Source: Gallaecimonas kandeliae
GTDB taxonomy: Bacteria > Pseudomonadota > Gammaproteobacteria > Enterobacterales > Gallaecimonadaceae
Reading direction: 5' to 3'
NCBI RefSeq assembly: GCF_030450055.1
Contig: NZ_CP118480.1
Location: forward strand, 2,817,415-2,881,414
Length of the DNA stretch: 64,000 bases
The notes under the pieces were generated by a model. The model was not told the DNA's origin and ran no database searches. It worked only from the letters and a program-made list of their open reading frames with translations. This document shows positions 18,822 through 28,467 of this stretch, in pieces. How positions within the stretch are numbered: the stretch's first letter is position 1; the number at the start of each line of letters is the position of its first letter. A program made the position numbers and the translations under genes.

Positions 18822-19457
18822 ATGAAACAGCTCATCGGCAAATTGACCCTGATCGGCGCCGCCCTGGCCTTCACCCTGCCGGCCGCGGCAATCGAGATCC
18901 CCCAGCGCCTGATGGCCACCCAGCAGGCCGGCCTGGCCGGCGACGAGGCGGCCAACCAGGAAGCCATTTCGGCCCTCGGCAAGCTGGTCAAAGCTGACGG
19001 CAGCGACGCCCTGGCCCTGGCCCTGCTGGGCAGCAGCGAGACGGCGGCGGCCCGCTACCAGGACCAGCCCTGGCAGAAGATGCAGGCCGCGGAAAAGGGC
19101 ATGGCCCACTTGGACAAGTCCCTGGCCCTGCTCAAGGTCAAGGCGACACCGGCAGAGATCTTTCGGGTGACCACAACGGCGGCCTGCACCTTCATCAAGG
19201 TGCCCAAGATGTTCAACCGCCTCGACCAGGGCTATGGCCTCATCCAGGGGCTGATCGCCTCCCCCGGTTTCGACAGGGCGCCGCCCCAGGCCAAGGCCAG
19301 CGCCTACCTGTGCGCCATCGAGGCCGACATCAAGGCCGGGCGCCCGGCGCAGGCCAAGGCGCAGATAGCGGCCCTCACCAGCCTGGCGCCCCAGGGCCGC
19401 CACATGGCGCAGCTCAAGCAGCTTGAAGACCAGCTCAACCAAGCCAAGGGGGAATGA
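18822..19457 (+). CDS. Periplasmic helical protein of unknown function, first gene of ABC unit
   Basis: 211 residues with a signal peptide (ending PAAAIEIP) and an all-helical, Ala/Gln-rich mature part with the look of TPR-like hairpins. No catalytic motif is recognised. Its stop overlaps the start of the ATPase gene (ATGA), so it is made together with the transporter and may be a periplasmic adaptor. Two Cys (in AACTFIKVP and YLCAIEAD) could form a disulfide. Confidence 0.72.
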   Translation: MKQLIGKLTLIGAALAFTLPAAAIEIPQRLMATQQAGLAGDEAANQEAISALGKLVKADGSDALALALLGSSETAAARYQDQPWQKMQAAEKGMAHLDKSLALLKVKATPAEIFRVTTTAACTFIKVPKMFNRLDQGYGLIQGLIASPGFDRAPPQAKASAYLCAIEADIKAGRPAQAKAQIAALTSLAPQGRHMAQLKQLEDQLNQAKGE

Positions 19458-20152
19458 CCATGCTGAGTTTCAGCGGCCTGACCAAGTCCTACCAAAGCGG
19501 CGACGCCGAGGTGCAGGCCCTCAAGGGGGTCGAGGGCCATATCGCCAGGGGCGACACCGTCGCCCTCTGCGGCCCCTCCGGCAGCGGCAAGTCGACCCTG
19601 CTCAACCTCTGCGGCCTGCTGGATGCAAACTACAGCGGCGACATCTTCCTGGACGGCCAGCAGGTGCCGCGGGACCCGGCCGCCCTGACCCGGCTTCGCC
19701 GCGAGAAGATAGGTTTCATCTTCCAGCACTACAACCTGATCCCCGTGATGACGGCCTTCGAGAACATCGAGTATCCCCTGCTGATGCTGGGTCTTAACAA
19801 GCAGCAGCGCTACCAGCGGGTGGCCAGGATGATCGATGCCGTAGGCCTCGCCCAGCACGCCAAGAAGCGCCCCGGCCAGCTGTCGGGGGGCCAGCAGCAG
19901 CGCATCGCCATAGCCCGGGCCCTGGTCAAGGAGCCGGCCCTGGTGATCGCCGACGAGCCCACCGCCAACCTGGACACGGCGACGGCCACCCTGGTCATCG
20001 ACCTGATGCGCCAACTGGGCCAGCGCAGCCGGAGCACCTTCGTCATCGCCACCCACGACCACCGCATGACGGAGCGCTGCGACCGCGTGCTGGAACTGAG
20101 CGACGGCCACCTCAAAGAGCTGGCCGCCCACCCCCTGGCCCACAGCGCCTGA
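19454..20152 (+). CDS. LolD/MacB-type ABC transporter ATPase
   Basis: 232 residues. Walker A GPSGSGKST, Q-loop FIFQHYNLIPVMTAFENI, signature LSGGQQQRIAIARAL, Walker B LVIADEPTANLD and switch His in IATHDHRM are all intact. It belongs to the LolD/MacB/FtsE-like subfamily that powers mechanotransmission rather than ordinary translocation. It is coupled to the periplasmic gene upstream and followed after 19 bases by the matching permease. Confidence 0.95.
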   Translation: MTMLSFSGLTKSYQSGDAEVQALKGVEGHIARGDTVALCGPSGSGKSTLLNLCGLLDANYSGDIFLDGQQVPRDPAALTRLRREKIGFIFQHYNLIPVMTAFENIEYPLLMLGLNKQQRYQRVARMIDAVGLAQHAKKRPGQLSGGQQQRIAIARALVKEPALVIADEPTANLDTATATLVIDLMRQLGQRSRSTFVIATHDHRMTERCDRVLELSDGHLKELAAHPLAHSA

Positions 20153-20171
20153 CCGACTAAGAGGACAGCCC

Positions 20172-21383
20172 ATGCTTTGGTTACATTTCGCGTTTTTGAA
20201 TGTCTGGCGCAACGCCCGCCGCTCCGTCTTCACCATGCTGGTCACCGCCATCGCCACCCTGGCCATCATGACCAGCGCCGGCTTCGCCCTCTTCACCTAC
20301 CACTCGCTGGCGGAAAAGGCCGCCCGGGACGAGGGCAACCTGACCATCAGCGATCCGCGCTTCTTCAGCGACGAAGAAGAGGTGCCCATGGCATTCGGCC
20401 TCAAGGATGTGGAGAGTATCCGCGGCCAACTGCTGGCGGACGACGACGTCAAGGCGGTGCTGCCACGGCTCAACTTCACCGGCCTGGTCTCCAATGGTGA
20501 GAAGACGGCCATCTTCATCGGCCTCGGCGTCGAGCCCCAGGAGTTCCACGTCAAGGGCCCCTTCCTCGACATGCTGCAAGGCCAGCCCCTGTCCTCCTTT
20601 GAAGAGACCAGGCCCCAGGTGGTGCTGGCACAGGGCCTGGCGAAGTCCCTCAAGGTCAAGGTCGGCGACTTCGTCACCCTGCTGGCCACCACCACCAGCG
20701 GCGCCCTCAACGCCTTCGACTTCGAGGTGAAGGGCATCTACAGCACCGGGGTTCCGGACCTGGACAAGCGCCAGCTCTATGTCGATATCCCCAGCGCCAA
20801 ATCCTTGCTGGACACCGACAAGGTCAGCAGCCTCGCCGTCTACCTGTTCGATATCGATAAGACGGCGGACAAGCTGTCCCAGTACGCCAAGCGCTTCCCC
20901 GCCCAGCTGGTCACCCCCTGGTGGCAGAGGGCCTTCTATTACCAGTCGGTGCGCGACCTCTATAACCGCATCTTCGGCCTGCTGGGGGCTGTCATGGTGC
21001 TGCTGGTGTTCTTCTCCATCTCCAACACCATGGGCATGACGGTCACGGAAAGGACCAGGGAGATAGGCACAGTCGCGGCCATGGGCGGCTACCGCTGGGA
21101 GACCATCCGCAACTTCACCCTGGAGTCCTGCATCATCGGCATCCTCGGCGCCCTGGCCGGCATAGCCCTGTCCTTCCTGCTGACCTGGGCCCTGCTGCAA
21201 CTGCATATCCAGATGCCGCCCCCGCCGGGCAGCAGCAAGGGCTACCCGCTGACCATAGAATTTTCCTGGCCCCTGGCCGCCCTGACCAGCCTGATCCTGA
21301 CCCTGATCTGCGTACTGGCCGCCGTCAAGGCCGCCTACAAGGGTTCATCCAAGAACATTACGGAGGCACTGAGCCATGTTTAA
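20172..21383 (+). CDS. MacB/FtsX-like ABC permease
   Basis: 403 residues. One helix near residues 18-40, a large periplasmic MacB core-like domain (about 45-260), then three helices in an FtsX block (LLGAVMVLLVFFSISNTMGM, ending ALTSLILTLICVLAAVKAAY). The motif SNTMGMTVTERTREIGTVAAMG is typical of LolC/E and MacB-type permeases. One permease gene is seen, so it would act as a homodimer. It overlaps the LolA-like gene by eight bases. Confidence 0.92.
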   Translation: MLWLHFAFLNVWRNARRSVFTMLVTAIATLAIMTSAGFALFTYHSLAEKAARDEGNLTISDPRFFSDEEEVPMAFGLKDVESIRGQLLADDDVKAVLPRLNFTGLVSNGEKTAIFIGLGVEPQEFHVKGPFLDMLQGQPLSSFEETRPQVVLAQGLAKSLKVKVGDFVTLLATTTSGALNAFDFEVKGIYSTGVPDLDKRQLYVDIPSAKSLLDTDKVSSLAVYLFDIDKTADKLSQYAKRFPAQLVTPWWQRAFYYQSVRDLYNRIFGLLGAVMVLLVFFSISNTMGMTVTERTREIGTVAAMGGYRWETIRNFTLESCIIGILGALAGIALSFLLTWALLQLHIQMPPPPGSSKGYPLTIEFSWPLAALTSLILTLICVLAAVKAAYKGSSKNITEALSHV

Positions 21384-22110
21384 AGCATCCCTTTTCGCCC
21401 TGCTGACCCTGGTGGCCGGCACCACAATGGCGGCCACCGCCGACCAGGCCCTGCTGCAAAAGGCCGAGCAATACCGGGGGCGCGCCAGCTCCGCCCTGGT
21501 GGACTGCCAGGTGGAGCTCTACCAGGGCGACCAGCTGGAAAAGTCGCGCCTCTTCCAGGTCTACCTGGGCACGGACGAGCGCTCCCTGGTGGTCTTCAAA
21601 TCCAAGGCCGACGCCGGCCAGAAGGTGCTGATGAAAGGCAATGACTTCTGGATGCTGATGCCCAAGAGCCGCCGCCCCATCCGCATCACCCCCATGCAGA
21701 AGCTGCTGGGGGAAGCGGCCCTGGGGGACATCGCCACCCTCAGCTGGAGCAAGCAGTACCAGGTGGCAAAGAAGGAATCGCAAGGCCAGAGCCTGGTGCT
21801 GACCCTCACCGCCATCAGTGACGCCGCCAGCTACCAGAAGATAGTGCTGCGCCTGGACGCCGCCGACCTCTTCCCCCTAAGCGCCGATCTCTACCTGCGC
21901 TCCGGCCTGCTGGCCAAGAGCGCCACCTTCGAGCGCGGCGAGCGGGACGGCCAGCCCAGCGTCGTCGCCATGGCGCTCTCTGACAACATGAAGAAGGGCA
22001 GCAAGACGGTGGTCCGCTACCAGCAGGTGCAGCCCCTGGCCATGCCGGACAAGCTGTTCAACCCCCAGATCCTGCTGCGCGCCAACCTGGAGCAGCTGCT
22101 GGCCGACTGA
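21376..22110 (+). CDS. Periplasmic LolA-like protein (outer membrane lipoprotein-sorting family)
   Basis: 244 residues with a signal peptide (MFKASLFALLTLVAGTTMA). The body matches the LolA-like fold labelled outer membrane lipoprotein-sorting protein: LVVFKSKADAGQKVLMKGND, then FWMLMPKSRRPIRITPMQKL. Such proteins carry lipid-like cargo in a hydrophobic half-barrel. It is not the housekeeping LolA, which in relatives lies elsewhere beside ftsK/rarA. Coupling to the permease gene suggests it takes cargo from that ABC transporter. Confidence 0.85.
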   Translation: MFKASLFALLTLVAGTTMAATADQALLQKAEQYRGRASSALVDCQVELYQGDQLEKSRLFQVYLGTDERSLVVFKSKADAGQKVLMKGNDFWMLMPKSRRPIRITPMQKLLGEAALGDIATLSWSKQYQVAKKESQGQSLVLTLTAISDAASYQKIVLRLDAADLFPLSADLYLRSGLLAKSATFERGERDGQPSVVAMALSDNMKKGSKTVVRYQQVQPLAMPDKLFNPQILLRANLEQLLAD

Positions 22111-22113
22111 ACA

Positions 22114-22135
22114 AGGCGGGGCCCAGGCCCCGCCT
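22114..22135. terminator. Hairpin between convergent genes, probable terminator
   Basis: AGGCGGGG/CCCCGCCT with six-base loop; the T-tract is poor. Confidence 0.5.
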
Positions 22136-22168
22136 CTTACACCGGCACCCAAACAGGAGAGAAGGGCT

Positions 22169-22972
22169 TCAGATCCCGTTGTATTTGAACTCCCTTTTCC
22201 CTTTTTTCTTTTTCAGCTCTTCTTGGCATCCAGATACCATAATCCCGCAATCCGTCTCCGGAATGCTGTAATAAAGCGCTTCCAGTATGGGGTGGTATTT
22301 ATCGATAACCGACTGGCGCAGGGCCTCGGGGATATGGGGCAGGTAACGGCGCTTCACCTGTCCGTTGTGCACCCCGACGATGTCACCGAGGCGATAGCGT
22401 AGGTATTGGTATTCACCTTCCTTTTTACGGTAGGCCTCGGTGCCGGCTTGCAGGGTCGCCAGCTCAGCTTTGGCGGCGTCGGCTTCCTTTTCCACCTTGC
22501 CCAGCACCATTTCCAGGGGCCGCATCTTGATGGTGATGCGGTAGGGCTTGTCCGCCTTGTTGGGGGGGAAGCCGTACCTGTCGTAGCTATAGAAATAACC
22601 GGGATGAAAGACCAGAAAGCCGATGTTGGCGGCGTCGTTAGGCAGGGCCAGGTCCAGCCGCTCCCTAGGGAAGGTCACGGGCCGGCCGGCATAGGCCAGC
22701 TTGATGTGCTTGTATCCCCGCTTGCCCCCCAGGCCATGACTGCCCACCTCGGTATAGGCGACGTCGATGACGAAGGGATGCTCGGGCACCTTGCCGTCCA
22801 GGGTTTCGACGGTGACGATGATGGGGCCGCGATAGCCGAAGGAATCGTCGAACAGCCAGAAGCAGCCCCCCAGCAGCAAGGCGGCAAGCAACAGCAAGGG
22901 CCTGGCGAGGTGGCGGTAGGCCGGGAAAAAAGCGGGCGCCCCACCGGGGGCGCCAAGGGGTAATAACGGCAT
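22169..22972 (-). CDS. Hypothetical lipoprotein
   Basis: 267 residues. A long N-terminal stretch leads to a lipobox, LLLLAALLLGGC, with lipidated Cys at residue 37, followed by FWLF. The mature part has a beta-rich first half and a charged helical segment around residues 150-175 (KVEKEADAAKAELATLQAG), and ends in a Lys-rich tail. A shorter N-terminus is possible. No family is recognised. It is convergent with the LolA-like operon, so any link to that system is positional only. Confidence 0.65.
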   Translation of the reverse strand: MPLLPLGAPGGAPAFFPAYRHLARPLLLLAALLLGGCFWLFDDSFGYRGPIIVTVETLDGKVPEHPFVIDVAYTEVGSHGLGGKRGYKHIKLAYAGRPVTFPRERLDLALPNDAANIGFLVFHPGYFYSYDRYGFPPNKADKPYRITIKMRPLEMVLGKVEKEADAAKAELATLQAGTEAYRKKEGEYQYLRYRLGDIVGVHNGQVKRRYLPHIPEALRQSVIDKYHPILEALYYSIPETDCGIMVSGCQEELKKKKGKREFKYNGI

Positions 22973-23073
22973 CCAAAATCCTTTTGGGCTTTTAGTCCTG
23001 GGTCGGCAGGGATACTAGCGCCGCCGCATTAACAAACCAACAACATCGGTGTGTCGGGATAGCGGGGGCATGC

Positions 23074-25173
23074 CTAGCCGCCTTTGGCCTGCACCTGTTC
23101 CAGCACCTCTTTGGGGGCGGGGGCATAGTGCTTGAACTCCATGCTGAAGGTGGCGCGGCCCTGGGTCAGGGAGCGCAGGTTGGTGGCGTAGCCGAACATC
23201 TCCGACAGCGGCACCAGGGCGCTGATCTGCTTGACGCCGCCGTGGAGATCCTCCATGCCCTGCATGGCACCGCGCCTGGCGGTGAGGTCGCCGATGACGT
23301 TGCCCATGAACTCCTCGGGGGTCTCCACCTCCACGTCCATCAGCGGTTCCAGCAACTGGGGCTGGGCCCGGCGCATGGCCTCCTTGAAGGCCATGGAGGC
23401 GGCGGTGCGAAAGGCGTTCTCGTTGGAGTCCACGTCGTGGGAGGAGCCATCCACCAGGGCCACCCGCACGTCCACCACGGGGTAGCCGGCCAGCACTCCC
23501 GAGGTCATGGTCTCCTGTATGCCCTTGTCCACCGCCGGTATGAATTCCCGGGGCACCACCCCGCCCTTGACCTCGTCGAGGAAGGCATAGCCTTTGCCCT
23601 CCTCCTGGGGCTCGAGGCGGATCACCACATGGCCGTACTGGCCGCGGCCGCCGGTCTGCTTGACGAACTTGCCTTCGACGTCGGCCACCGCCTGGCGCAC
23701 CGTCTCCCGGTAGGCCACCTGGGGCCGGCCGACGCTGGCCTCGACGCCGAATTCGCGCTTGAGGCGGTCCACCAGGATCTCCAGGTGCAGCTCGCCCATG
23801 CCGGAGATGATGGTCTGGCCGGATTCTTCGTCGCTGCGCACCCTAAAGGACGGGTCCTCCTGGGCCAGGCGGCCCAGGGCCAGGCCCATCTTCTCCTGGT
23901 CGGCCTTGGTCCTGGGCTCTATGGCCTGGGAGATGACGGGCTCGGGGAAATTCATCTTCTCGAGGATGATGGGATTGTTGATGTCGCAGAGGGTGTCCCC
24001 CGTAGTGACCCCCTTGAGGCCGACGGCGGCGGCGATGTCGCCGGCATGGACCTCCTTGATTTCCTTGCGGTCGTTGGCGTGCATCTGCAGGATGCGCCCC
24101 AGCCGCTCCTTCTGGCCCTTGGTGGGGTTGTAGACGGCTTCGCCGGCATTGGCGATGCCGGAATAGACCCTAAAGAAGGTGAGCTGGCCGACGAAGGGAT
24201 CGGTCATTATCTTGAAAGCCAGGGCCGAGAAGGGCTCGTCGTCCGTGGGGTGGCGCTCTATCTCGTTGTCCTTCTCGTCATGGCCTTTGATGGCCGGCAC
24301 GTCCGCCGGCGACGGCAGGTATTCCACCACGGCGTCCAAGAGCGCCTGCACGCCGCGGTTCTTGTAGGCGCTGCCGGCCAGCATCGGCACTATCTCGTTG
24401 CGCAGGGTCCTGGCCCGCAAGCCGCGCTTGATTTCCTCTTCGCTCAACTCCTCGCCGCCCAGGTACTTGTCCAGGAGCTCGGCCGAGCCTTCGGCGGCGG
24501 CCTCCACCATGTGCTCGCGCCATTCCCTGGCCAGGGGCATCAGCGCGGCTGGGATGTCCTCGTAGCTGAAGGTGGTGCCCATGCTGGCGTCGTCCCAGAG
24601 GATGGCCCGCATCTTCACCAGATCCACCACGCCGTGGAAGTCGTCCTCGGCCCCCAAAGGCAATTGGATGGGCACGGCCAGGCCCTTGAGGCGCTCGCGG
24701 ATCTGCTTTTCCACCCGCAGGAAATCGGCGCCCACCCTGTCCATCTTGTTGACGAAGGCGATGCGCGGCACCGCGTACTTGTTGGCCTGGCGCCAGACGG
24801 TCTCGGACTGGGGCTGGACGCCGCCGACGGCGTCATAGACCATGACGGCGCCGTCCAGCACCCGCATGGAGCGCTCCACCTCTATGGTGAAGTCCACATG
24901 GCCGGGGGTGTCGATGATGTTGATGCGGTGCTCTTCGAAATTGCCGGCCATGCCCTTCCAGGCCGTGGTGGTGGCCGCCGAGGTGATGGTGATGCCCCGC
25001 TCCTGCTCCTGGGCCATCCAGTCCATGACGGCCGTGCCCTCGTGCACTTCCCCAATCTTGTGGCTGATCCCCGTGTAGAAGAGGATGCGCTCCGTGGTGG
25101 TAGTCTTGCCGGCGTCGATATGGGCGCTGATGCCGATATTGCGGTAGCGGGCTATGGGAATGCTGCGGGTCAT
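23074..25173 (-). CDS. fusA: Elongation factor G, stand-alone paralogue
   Basis: 699-residue translational GTPase for ribosome translocation. G1 [14 protein letters not shown]3 DTPGHVDFT and G4 NKMDRVGAD are intact, and domains II-V follow to the end ([17 protein letters not shown]). ATG 25173 has AGGAG seven bases upstream; the frame extends 66 residues further but without EF-G sequence. It is not next to rpsL, rpsG or tuf, so it is either a second copy outside the str operon or a relocated gene. Domain IV loop [16 protein letters not shown] appears normal, so it is probably a working factor. Confidence 0.94.
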   Translation of the reverse strand: MTRSIPIARYRNIGISAHIDAGKTTTTERILFYTGISHKIGEVHEGTAVMDWMAQEQERGITITSAATTTAWKGMAGNFEEHRINIIDTPGHVDFTIEVERSMRVLDGAVMVYDAVGGVQPQSETVWRQANKYAVPRIAFVNKMDRVGADFLRVEKQIRERLKGLAVPIQLPLGAEDDFHGVVDLVKMRAILWDDASMGTTFSYEDIPAALMPLAREWREHMVEAAAEGSAELLDKYLGGEELSEEEIKRGLRARTLRNEIVPMLAGSAYKNRGVQALLDAVVEYLPSPADVPAIKGHDEKDNEIERHPTDDEPFSALAFKIMTDPFVGQLTFFRVYSGIANAGEAVYNPTKGQKERLGRILQMHANDRKEIKEVHAGDIAAAVGLKGVTTGDTLCDINNPIILEKMNFPEPVISQAIEPRTKADQEKMGLALGRLAQEDPSFRVRSDEESGQTIISGMGELHLEILVDRLKREFGVEASVGRPQVAYRETVRQAVADVEGKFVKQTGGRGQYGHVVIRLEPQEEGKGYAFLDEVKGGVVPREFIPAVDKGIQETMTSGVLAGYPVVDVRVALVDGSSHDVDSNENAFRTAASMAFKEAMRRAQPQLLEPLMDVEVETPEEFMGNVIGDLTARRGAMQGMEDLHGGVKQISALVPLSEMFGYATNLRSLTQGRATFSMEFKHYAPAPKEVLEQVQAKGG

Positions 25174-25313
25174 GGGCTGCTCCTGGCCAGGGACTGGGGA
25201 CTCCTCATGGCGGTGCCGGCCCTTTTGGGGAGCGCAAACCCGGCGACTCTGGCCAGGTTCAGCACCAACCTGACGGGTGGCCGTGTTTAACTGCCACCCG
25301 GCTCTGACTATAG
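25174..25313 (-). promoter_or_regulatory. Structured leader upstream of the EF-G gene, with candidate -10
   Basis: Reading toward fusA: a -10-like TATAGT (25313-25308), then hairpin CGGGTGGC/GCCACCCG (25274-25300), hairpin CAGGTT/AACCTG (25254-25272), and a GCCGG/CCGGC stem (25215-25244) enclosing CCCC, AAAA, GGG. The rest of 25174-25464 holds the promoter area for the divergent GT9 gene. No known riboswitch class was recognised. Confidence 0.4.
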
Positions 25314-25464
25314 CTGCCCGCCAGGGGCGCCGCGTGCCGGCCTTGCACAAAGAAACGACAAAGTCCCCCACATATTTAAGCTTTCATTAATGGTACCGCC
25401 CTAGTCTGCCCCTTGCTGGCCGCCGCACTCCCCGGCTGCCCGAGGCTCAAAGACAGGCACCATA

Positions 25465-26565
25465 ATGAAAAAACTAAAAAGCTACCTGCGCCAATTCGAC
25501 AAGGCCCGCCGCAGCAAGGACGATGCCCTGGAAGCCCTGCTGCTCAAACTGCTGGCCCGCTGTTCCCAGTCCAGCCAGCAACCCCTCGAGCCGGCCGAGG
25601 TCAAGAAGGTGCTGATACTGCGCAGCAACAAGCGCATCGGCAACATGCTGTTCCTGATCCCCTTCGTACGCCAAGTCCAGCGCAACTACCCCGGCGCCCA
25701 GGTAGACCTGCTGCTCCACCAACCCTGGCAGGCCAGCCTCTTCGAGGGCCTGGGGCTGAACCACATCTACAGCTCCAGGCTGTCCCTGCGCCGCCTCTGG
25801 TCGCTGGTGCCTCTGCTGCGGGATCTGCGCAAACAGCGCTACGACCTGCTGCTGATGCCCTACAGCTCCGCCACCGACACCTGCCTGGCCGCCTTTATCC
25901 ATGGCCGCAACAAGGCCGCCCGCCAGCATGGCCAGCGCCATATCGTCTTCCCCCAGTCCGTCTCAGTGCCGCCCCAGGGCCTGCATGCCGCCCTGGCGTC
26001 CCTGCCGCTGCTGGGGGCCCTGGGCTGTGACGTCGCCGCTCCTGATCACCACTTGGCCTTGTCTGCTGGGGAGCAGCTGGCCGGCACCGCCAACGCCAGG
26101 CAGTTGCGCTGCCCCAAGGCCCAGGTCCAGTTGGCCTTCTTCCGAGGCGCCCGCGGCAGCAAGCAGATAGCAGATGCACAGTGGCAGGCCCTGCTGGCCG
26201 AGGTGGAGCGGCAGCTGCCCTTGCCGGTGCAATGGGTGGAGATCCTGAGCCCCGACATCCCGGCGCCGCTGCTGGACAAGGGCAGCCACTTCCAATGCCG
26301 CGATTTTCGCCAGCTGGGCGCCACCCTGGCGGCCATGGACGGCTTCATCTGCGCCGACACCGGCCCCCTGCACCTGGCGGACGCCGCCGGGGCCCGCTGC
26401 TTTGGCCTCTTCAACGAGACGGATCCGGCCATCTTCGGCTGCCTGGGGACAAACTGCCATAACCTCTGGTTCCAGGGCGACGACGACTGGCCGAGGCTGG
26501 CCGGCCTTATCGCCGAGGAGCTGGCCCGCCAGCCGCGGCAAGAGGCGCTGCCGGCCAGCGCCTGA
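25465..26565 (+). CDS. Family 9 glycosyltransferase (heptosyltransferase-like)
   Basis: 366 residues. The N-terminal Rossmann domain begins [20 protein letters not shown], the GT9 hallmark, and the C-terminal domain has the sugar-nucleotide site [18 protein letters not shown]9 enzymes add heptose or related sugars to lipopolysaccharide core on the cytoplasmic face. The basic N-terminus ([17 protein letters not shown]) may attach it to the membrane. It is a single gene without LPS neighbours, so the acceptor cannot be named. Confidence 0.87.
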   Translation: MKKLKSYLRQFDKARRSKDDALEALLLKLLARCSQSSQQPLEPAEVKKVLILRSNKRIGNMLFLIPFVRQVQRNYPGAQVDLLLHQPWQASLFEGLGLNHIYSSRLSLRRLWSLVPLLRDLRKQRYDLLLMPYSSATDTCLAAFIHGRNKAARQHGQRHIVFPQSVSVPPQGLHAALASLPLLGALGCDVAAPDHHLALSAGEQLAGTANARQLRCPKAQVQLAFFRGARGSKQIADAQWQALLAEVERQLPLPVQWVEILSPDIPAPLLDKGSHFQCRDFRQLGATLAAMDGFICADTGPLHLADAAGARCFGLFNETDPAIFGCLGTNCHNLWFQGDDDWPRLAGLIAEELARQPRQEALPASA

Positions 26566-26570
26566 TCCGG

Positions 26571-26620
26571 GTGACCGGCGGGGCAACTGCGCCTACAGTA
26601 TCGGTAAGCTCCCCTTACCG
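26571..26620 (+). promoter_or_regulatory. Promoter with adjacent palindrome before the PLP enzyme gene
   Basis: GTGACC (26571-26576), 17-bp spacer, TACAGT (26594-26599), then the perfect inverted repeat CGGTAAG / CTTACCG (26602-26620, five-base centre) at the expected transcription start. Looks like a repressor operator. Confidence 0.5.
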
Positions 26621-26629
26621 AGACCAGCC

Positions 26630-27688
26630 ATGCCAAGACCCTGGGTCAGCGAGGCCATCCACAAGATAGAGGCCGACTTCCAGCGCAGCGCCGACACCCA
26701 CCTGCTGAAGCTGGACAGCCCGGCCTTCCCCGGCATCCAGCTCTACCTCAAGGACGAGTCCAGCCACCCCACCGGCAGCCTCAAGCACCGCCTGGCCCGC
26801 TCCCTCTTCCTCTACGGCCTCTGCAACGGCTGGATAACGGAGGGCAAGACCATCATCGAAGCCTCCAGCGGCTCCACCGCCGTCTCCGAGGCCTACTTCG
26901 CCCGGCTGCTGGGCCTGCCCTTTATCGCCGTCATCCCCAAGGGCACCTCAAGAGAGAAGATCGCCAAGCTCGCGTTCTACGGCGGCCGCTGCCACCTGGT
27001 GGATTGCCCGGCCGACATCAACGCCGAGTCCCACCGCCTGGCGGCCGAGACCGGCGGCCATTTCGTGGACCAGTTCACCCATGCCGAGCGGGCCACCGAC
27101 TGGCGGGGCAACAACAACATCGCCGAGACCCTCTTCAATCAGATGGCCCACGAGCCCCATCCCGAGCCCCACTGGCTGGTGATGAGCGCCGGCACCGGCG
27201 GCACCTCGGCCACCCTGGGCCGCCATATCCGCTACGCCCGCATGGACAGCCGCCTGCTGGTGGTGGACCCGGAAAACTCCGCCTTCTTCGACTACTACCA
27301 GAGCCGGGACCCAGGGGTGCGCACCAAAGGCTCGCGCATCGAAGGCATAGGCCGGCCCCACCTGGAGCCGAGCTTCATGCCCGACGTCATCGACGAGATG
27401 CTCAGGGTGCCGGACGAGGCCAGCCTGGCCGCCATGCTGCTGCTCGAAGAGCTGCTGGGCCGCAAGGTGGGGGGCAGCTCGGGCACCAATTTCTACGGCG
27501 CCCTGGTGAAGATGAAGGCCATGGCCGATGCCGGCCAGGAAGGCTCCATCGCCACCCTCATCTGCGACCAGGGGGAGCGTTACCTCAACACCTACTACGA
27601 CCCGGATTGGCGCCAGGCCCAGGGCCTGGACGTCGCCCCCTGGCTGGAGCGGCTGCGCCTGTTCTGGCAAAGCGGCCAGGGGCTCTAG
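26630..27688 (+). CDS. PLP-dependent cysteine synthase-like enzyme
   Basis: 352 residues of the fold-type II PLP family. Predicted Schiff-base Lys is K52 in [15 protein letters not shown]; the substrate loop is [13 protein letters not shown] and the phosphate cradle is [12 protein letters not shown]. It differs from CysK/CysM in length and in [13 protein letters not shown], and resembles the pseudomonad proteins labelled PLP-dependent cysteine synthase family. The reaction could be cysteine synthesis or a beta-elimination. ATG 26630 follows the promoter and palindrome; earlier in-frame codons lie within the GT9 gene. Confidence 0.85.
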   Translation: MPRPWVSEAIHKIEADFQRSADTHLLKLDSPAFPGIQLYLKDESSHPTGSLKHRLARSLFLYGLCNGWITEGKTIIEASSGSTAVSEAYFARLLGLPFIAVIPKGTSREKIAKLAFYGGRCHLVDCPADINAESHRLAAETGGHFVDQFTHAERATDWRGNNNIAETLFNQMAHEPHPEPHWLVMSAGTGGTSATLGRHIRYARMDSRLLVVDPENSAFFDYYQSRDPGVRTKGSRIEGIGRPHLEPSFMPDVIDEMLRVPDEASLAAMLLLEELLGRKVGGSSGTNFYGALVKMKAMADAGQEGSIATLICDQGERYLNTYYDPDWRQAQGLDVAPWLERLRLFWQSGQGL

Positions 27689-27759
27689 CCTCGAAAGCCG
27701 GCCAGCCTTGGCCTACAATGCCCTGCCCAAAGCCAGGGGCCTGGCCATAAAAACACCAC

Positions 27760-27774
27760 TAGACGACCGGTCTA
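27760..27774. promoter_or_regulatory. NemR-type operator 1, upstream of nemR
   Basis: Palindrome TAGACGACCGGTCTA; its right arm provides a TCTAAT -10-like box. An almost identical site precedes curA. Confidence 0.75.
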
Positions 27775-27794
27775 ATCAAGACTAAGATACCGCC

Positions 27795-28391
27795 ATGAAC
27801 GCCATACCCCCCAGCCAAGACGTCAAGACCCAGATCCTCGATACCGCCCAGCGGATCATGGGCCAGAAGGGCTTTTCCGCCGTCGGCCTCAACGAGATCC
27901 TCTCCGCCGCCGGCGTCCCCAAGGGCTCCTTCTACCACTACTTCGGCTCCAAGGAGGCCTTCGGCGTCGCCCTGCTTGACCGCTACTTCTGCGACTACCT
28001 CAAGGCCCTGGGCACCCTGCTGGACGACGACAGCAAGCCGGCCGCCCAGCGGCTGATGGCCTACTGGCAGCACTGGCTGGACACCCAGGCCAGTGGCGAC
28101 CCGGAGAGCAAATGCCTGGCCGTGAAACTGGGGGCCGAGGTCAGCGATCTTTCCGAGGCCATGCGCACCGTGCTGGACAAGGGCACCAGCGCCATAGTGG
28201 CGCGCCTGGCCGGCAGCCTGGCAGCGGGCTTTGCCGACGGCTCCATCCCCCAGGGCGGCGATGCCCAGGTACTGGCCGCCTCCCTCTACCAGCTGTGGCT
28301 GGGGGCCAGCATGCTGGCCAAGGTCAGCCACAGCCGCGAGCCCATGCTGGCGGCCCTGGCCACCACCAGGCGCCTCTTGGGCCAAGACTGA
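27795..28391 (+). CDS. nemR: NemR-type TetR repressor (redox/electrophile sensor)
   Basis: 198 residues. The TetR DNA-binding domain is at the N-terminus, with recognition helix VPKGSFYHYFGSKEAFGVAL nearly identical to E. coli NemR. The ligand domain matches NemR in KCLAVKLGAEVSDLSEAMR and LYQLWLGASMLAKVSHSREP. C107 and K176 align with the Cys106 and Lys175 that form the sulfenamide switch of E. coli NemR under hypochlorite. It likely represses itself and the curA and DJ-1 genes through the two matching operators. Induction by quinones, aldehydes or bleach is inferred from the family. Confidence 0.9.
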   Translation: MNAIPPSQDVKTQILDTAQRIMGQKGFSAVGLNEILSAAGVPKGSFYHYFGSKEAFGVALLDRYFCDYLKALGTLLDDDSKPAAQRLMAYWQHWLDTQASGDPESKCLAVKLGAEVSDLSEAMRTVLDKGTSAIVARLAGSLAAGFADGSIPQGGDAQVLAASLYQLWLGASMLAKVSHSREPMLAALATTRRLLGQD

Positions 28392-28429
28392 ACCGGGCCG
28401 CACCGCGGCCCCTTTATTTACCCGGACAC

Positions 28430-28444
28430 TAGACGACTGGTCTA
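28430..28444. promoter_or_regulatory. NemR-type operator 2, upstream of curA
   Basis: TAGACGACTGGTCTA, one base different from operator 1. It covers a TTTACC-TCTACT promoter candidate (18-bp spacer). Confidence 0.75.
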
Positions 28445-28467
28445 CTCAAACAACCAAGGAGACTGCC

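Noticed and set aside
23128..25290. 720-codon open frame antisense to the EF-G gene
   Set aside because: Gly/His/Leu/Val-rich composition typical of the complement of a GC-rich gene; the EF-G on the other strand has every motif.
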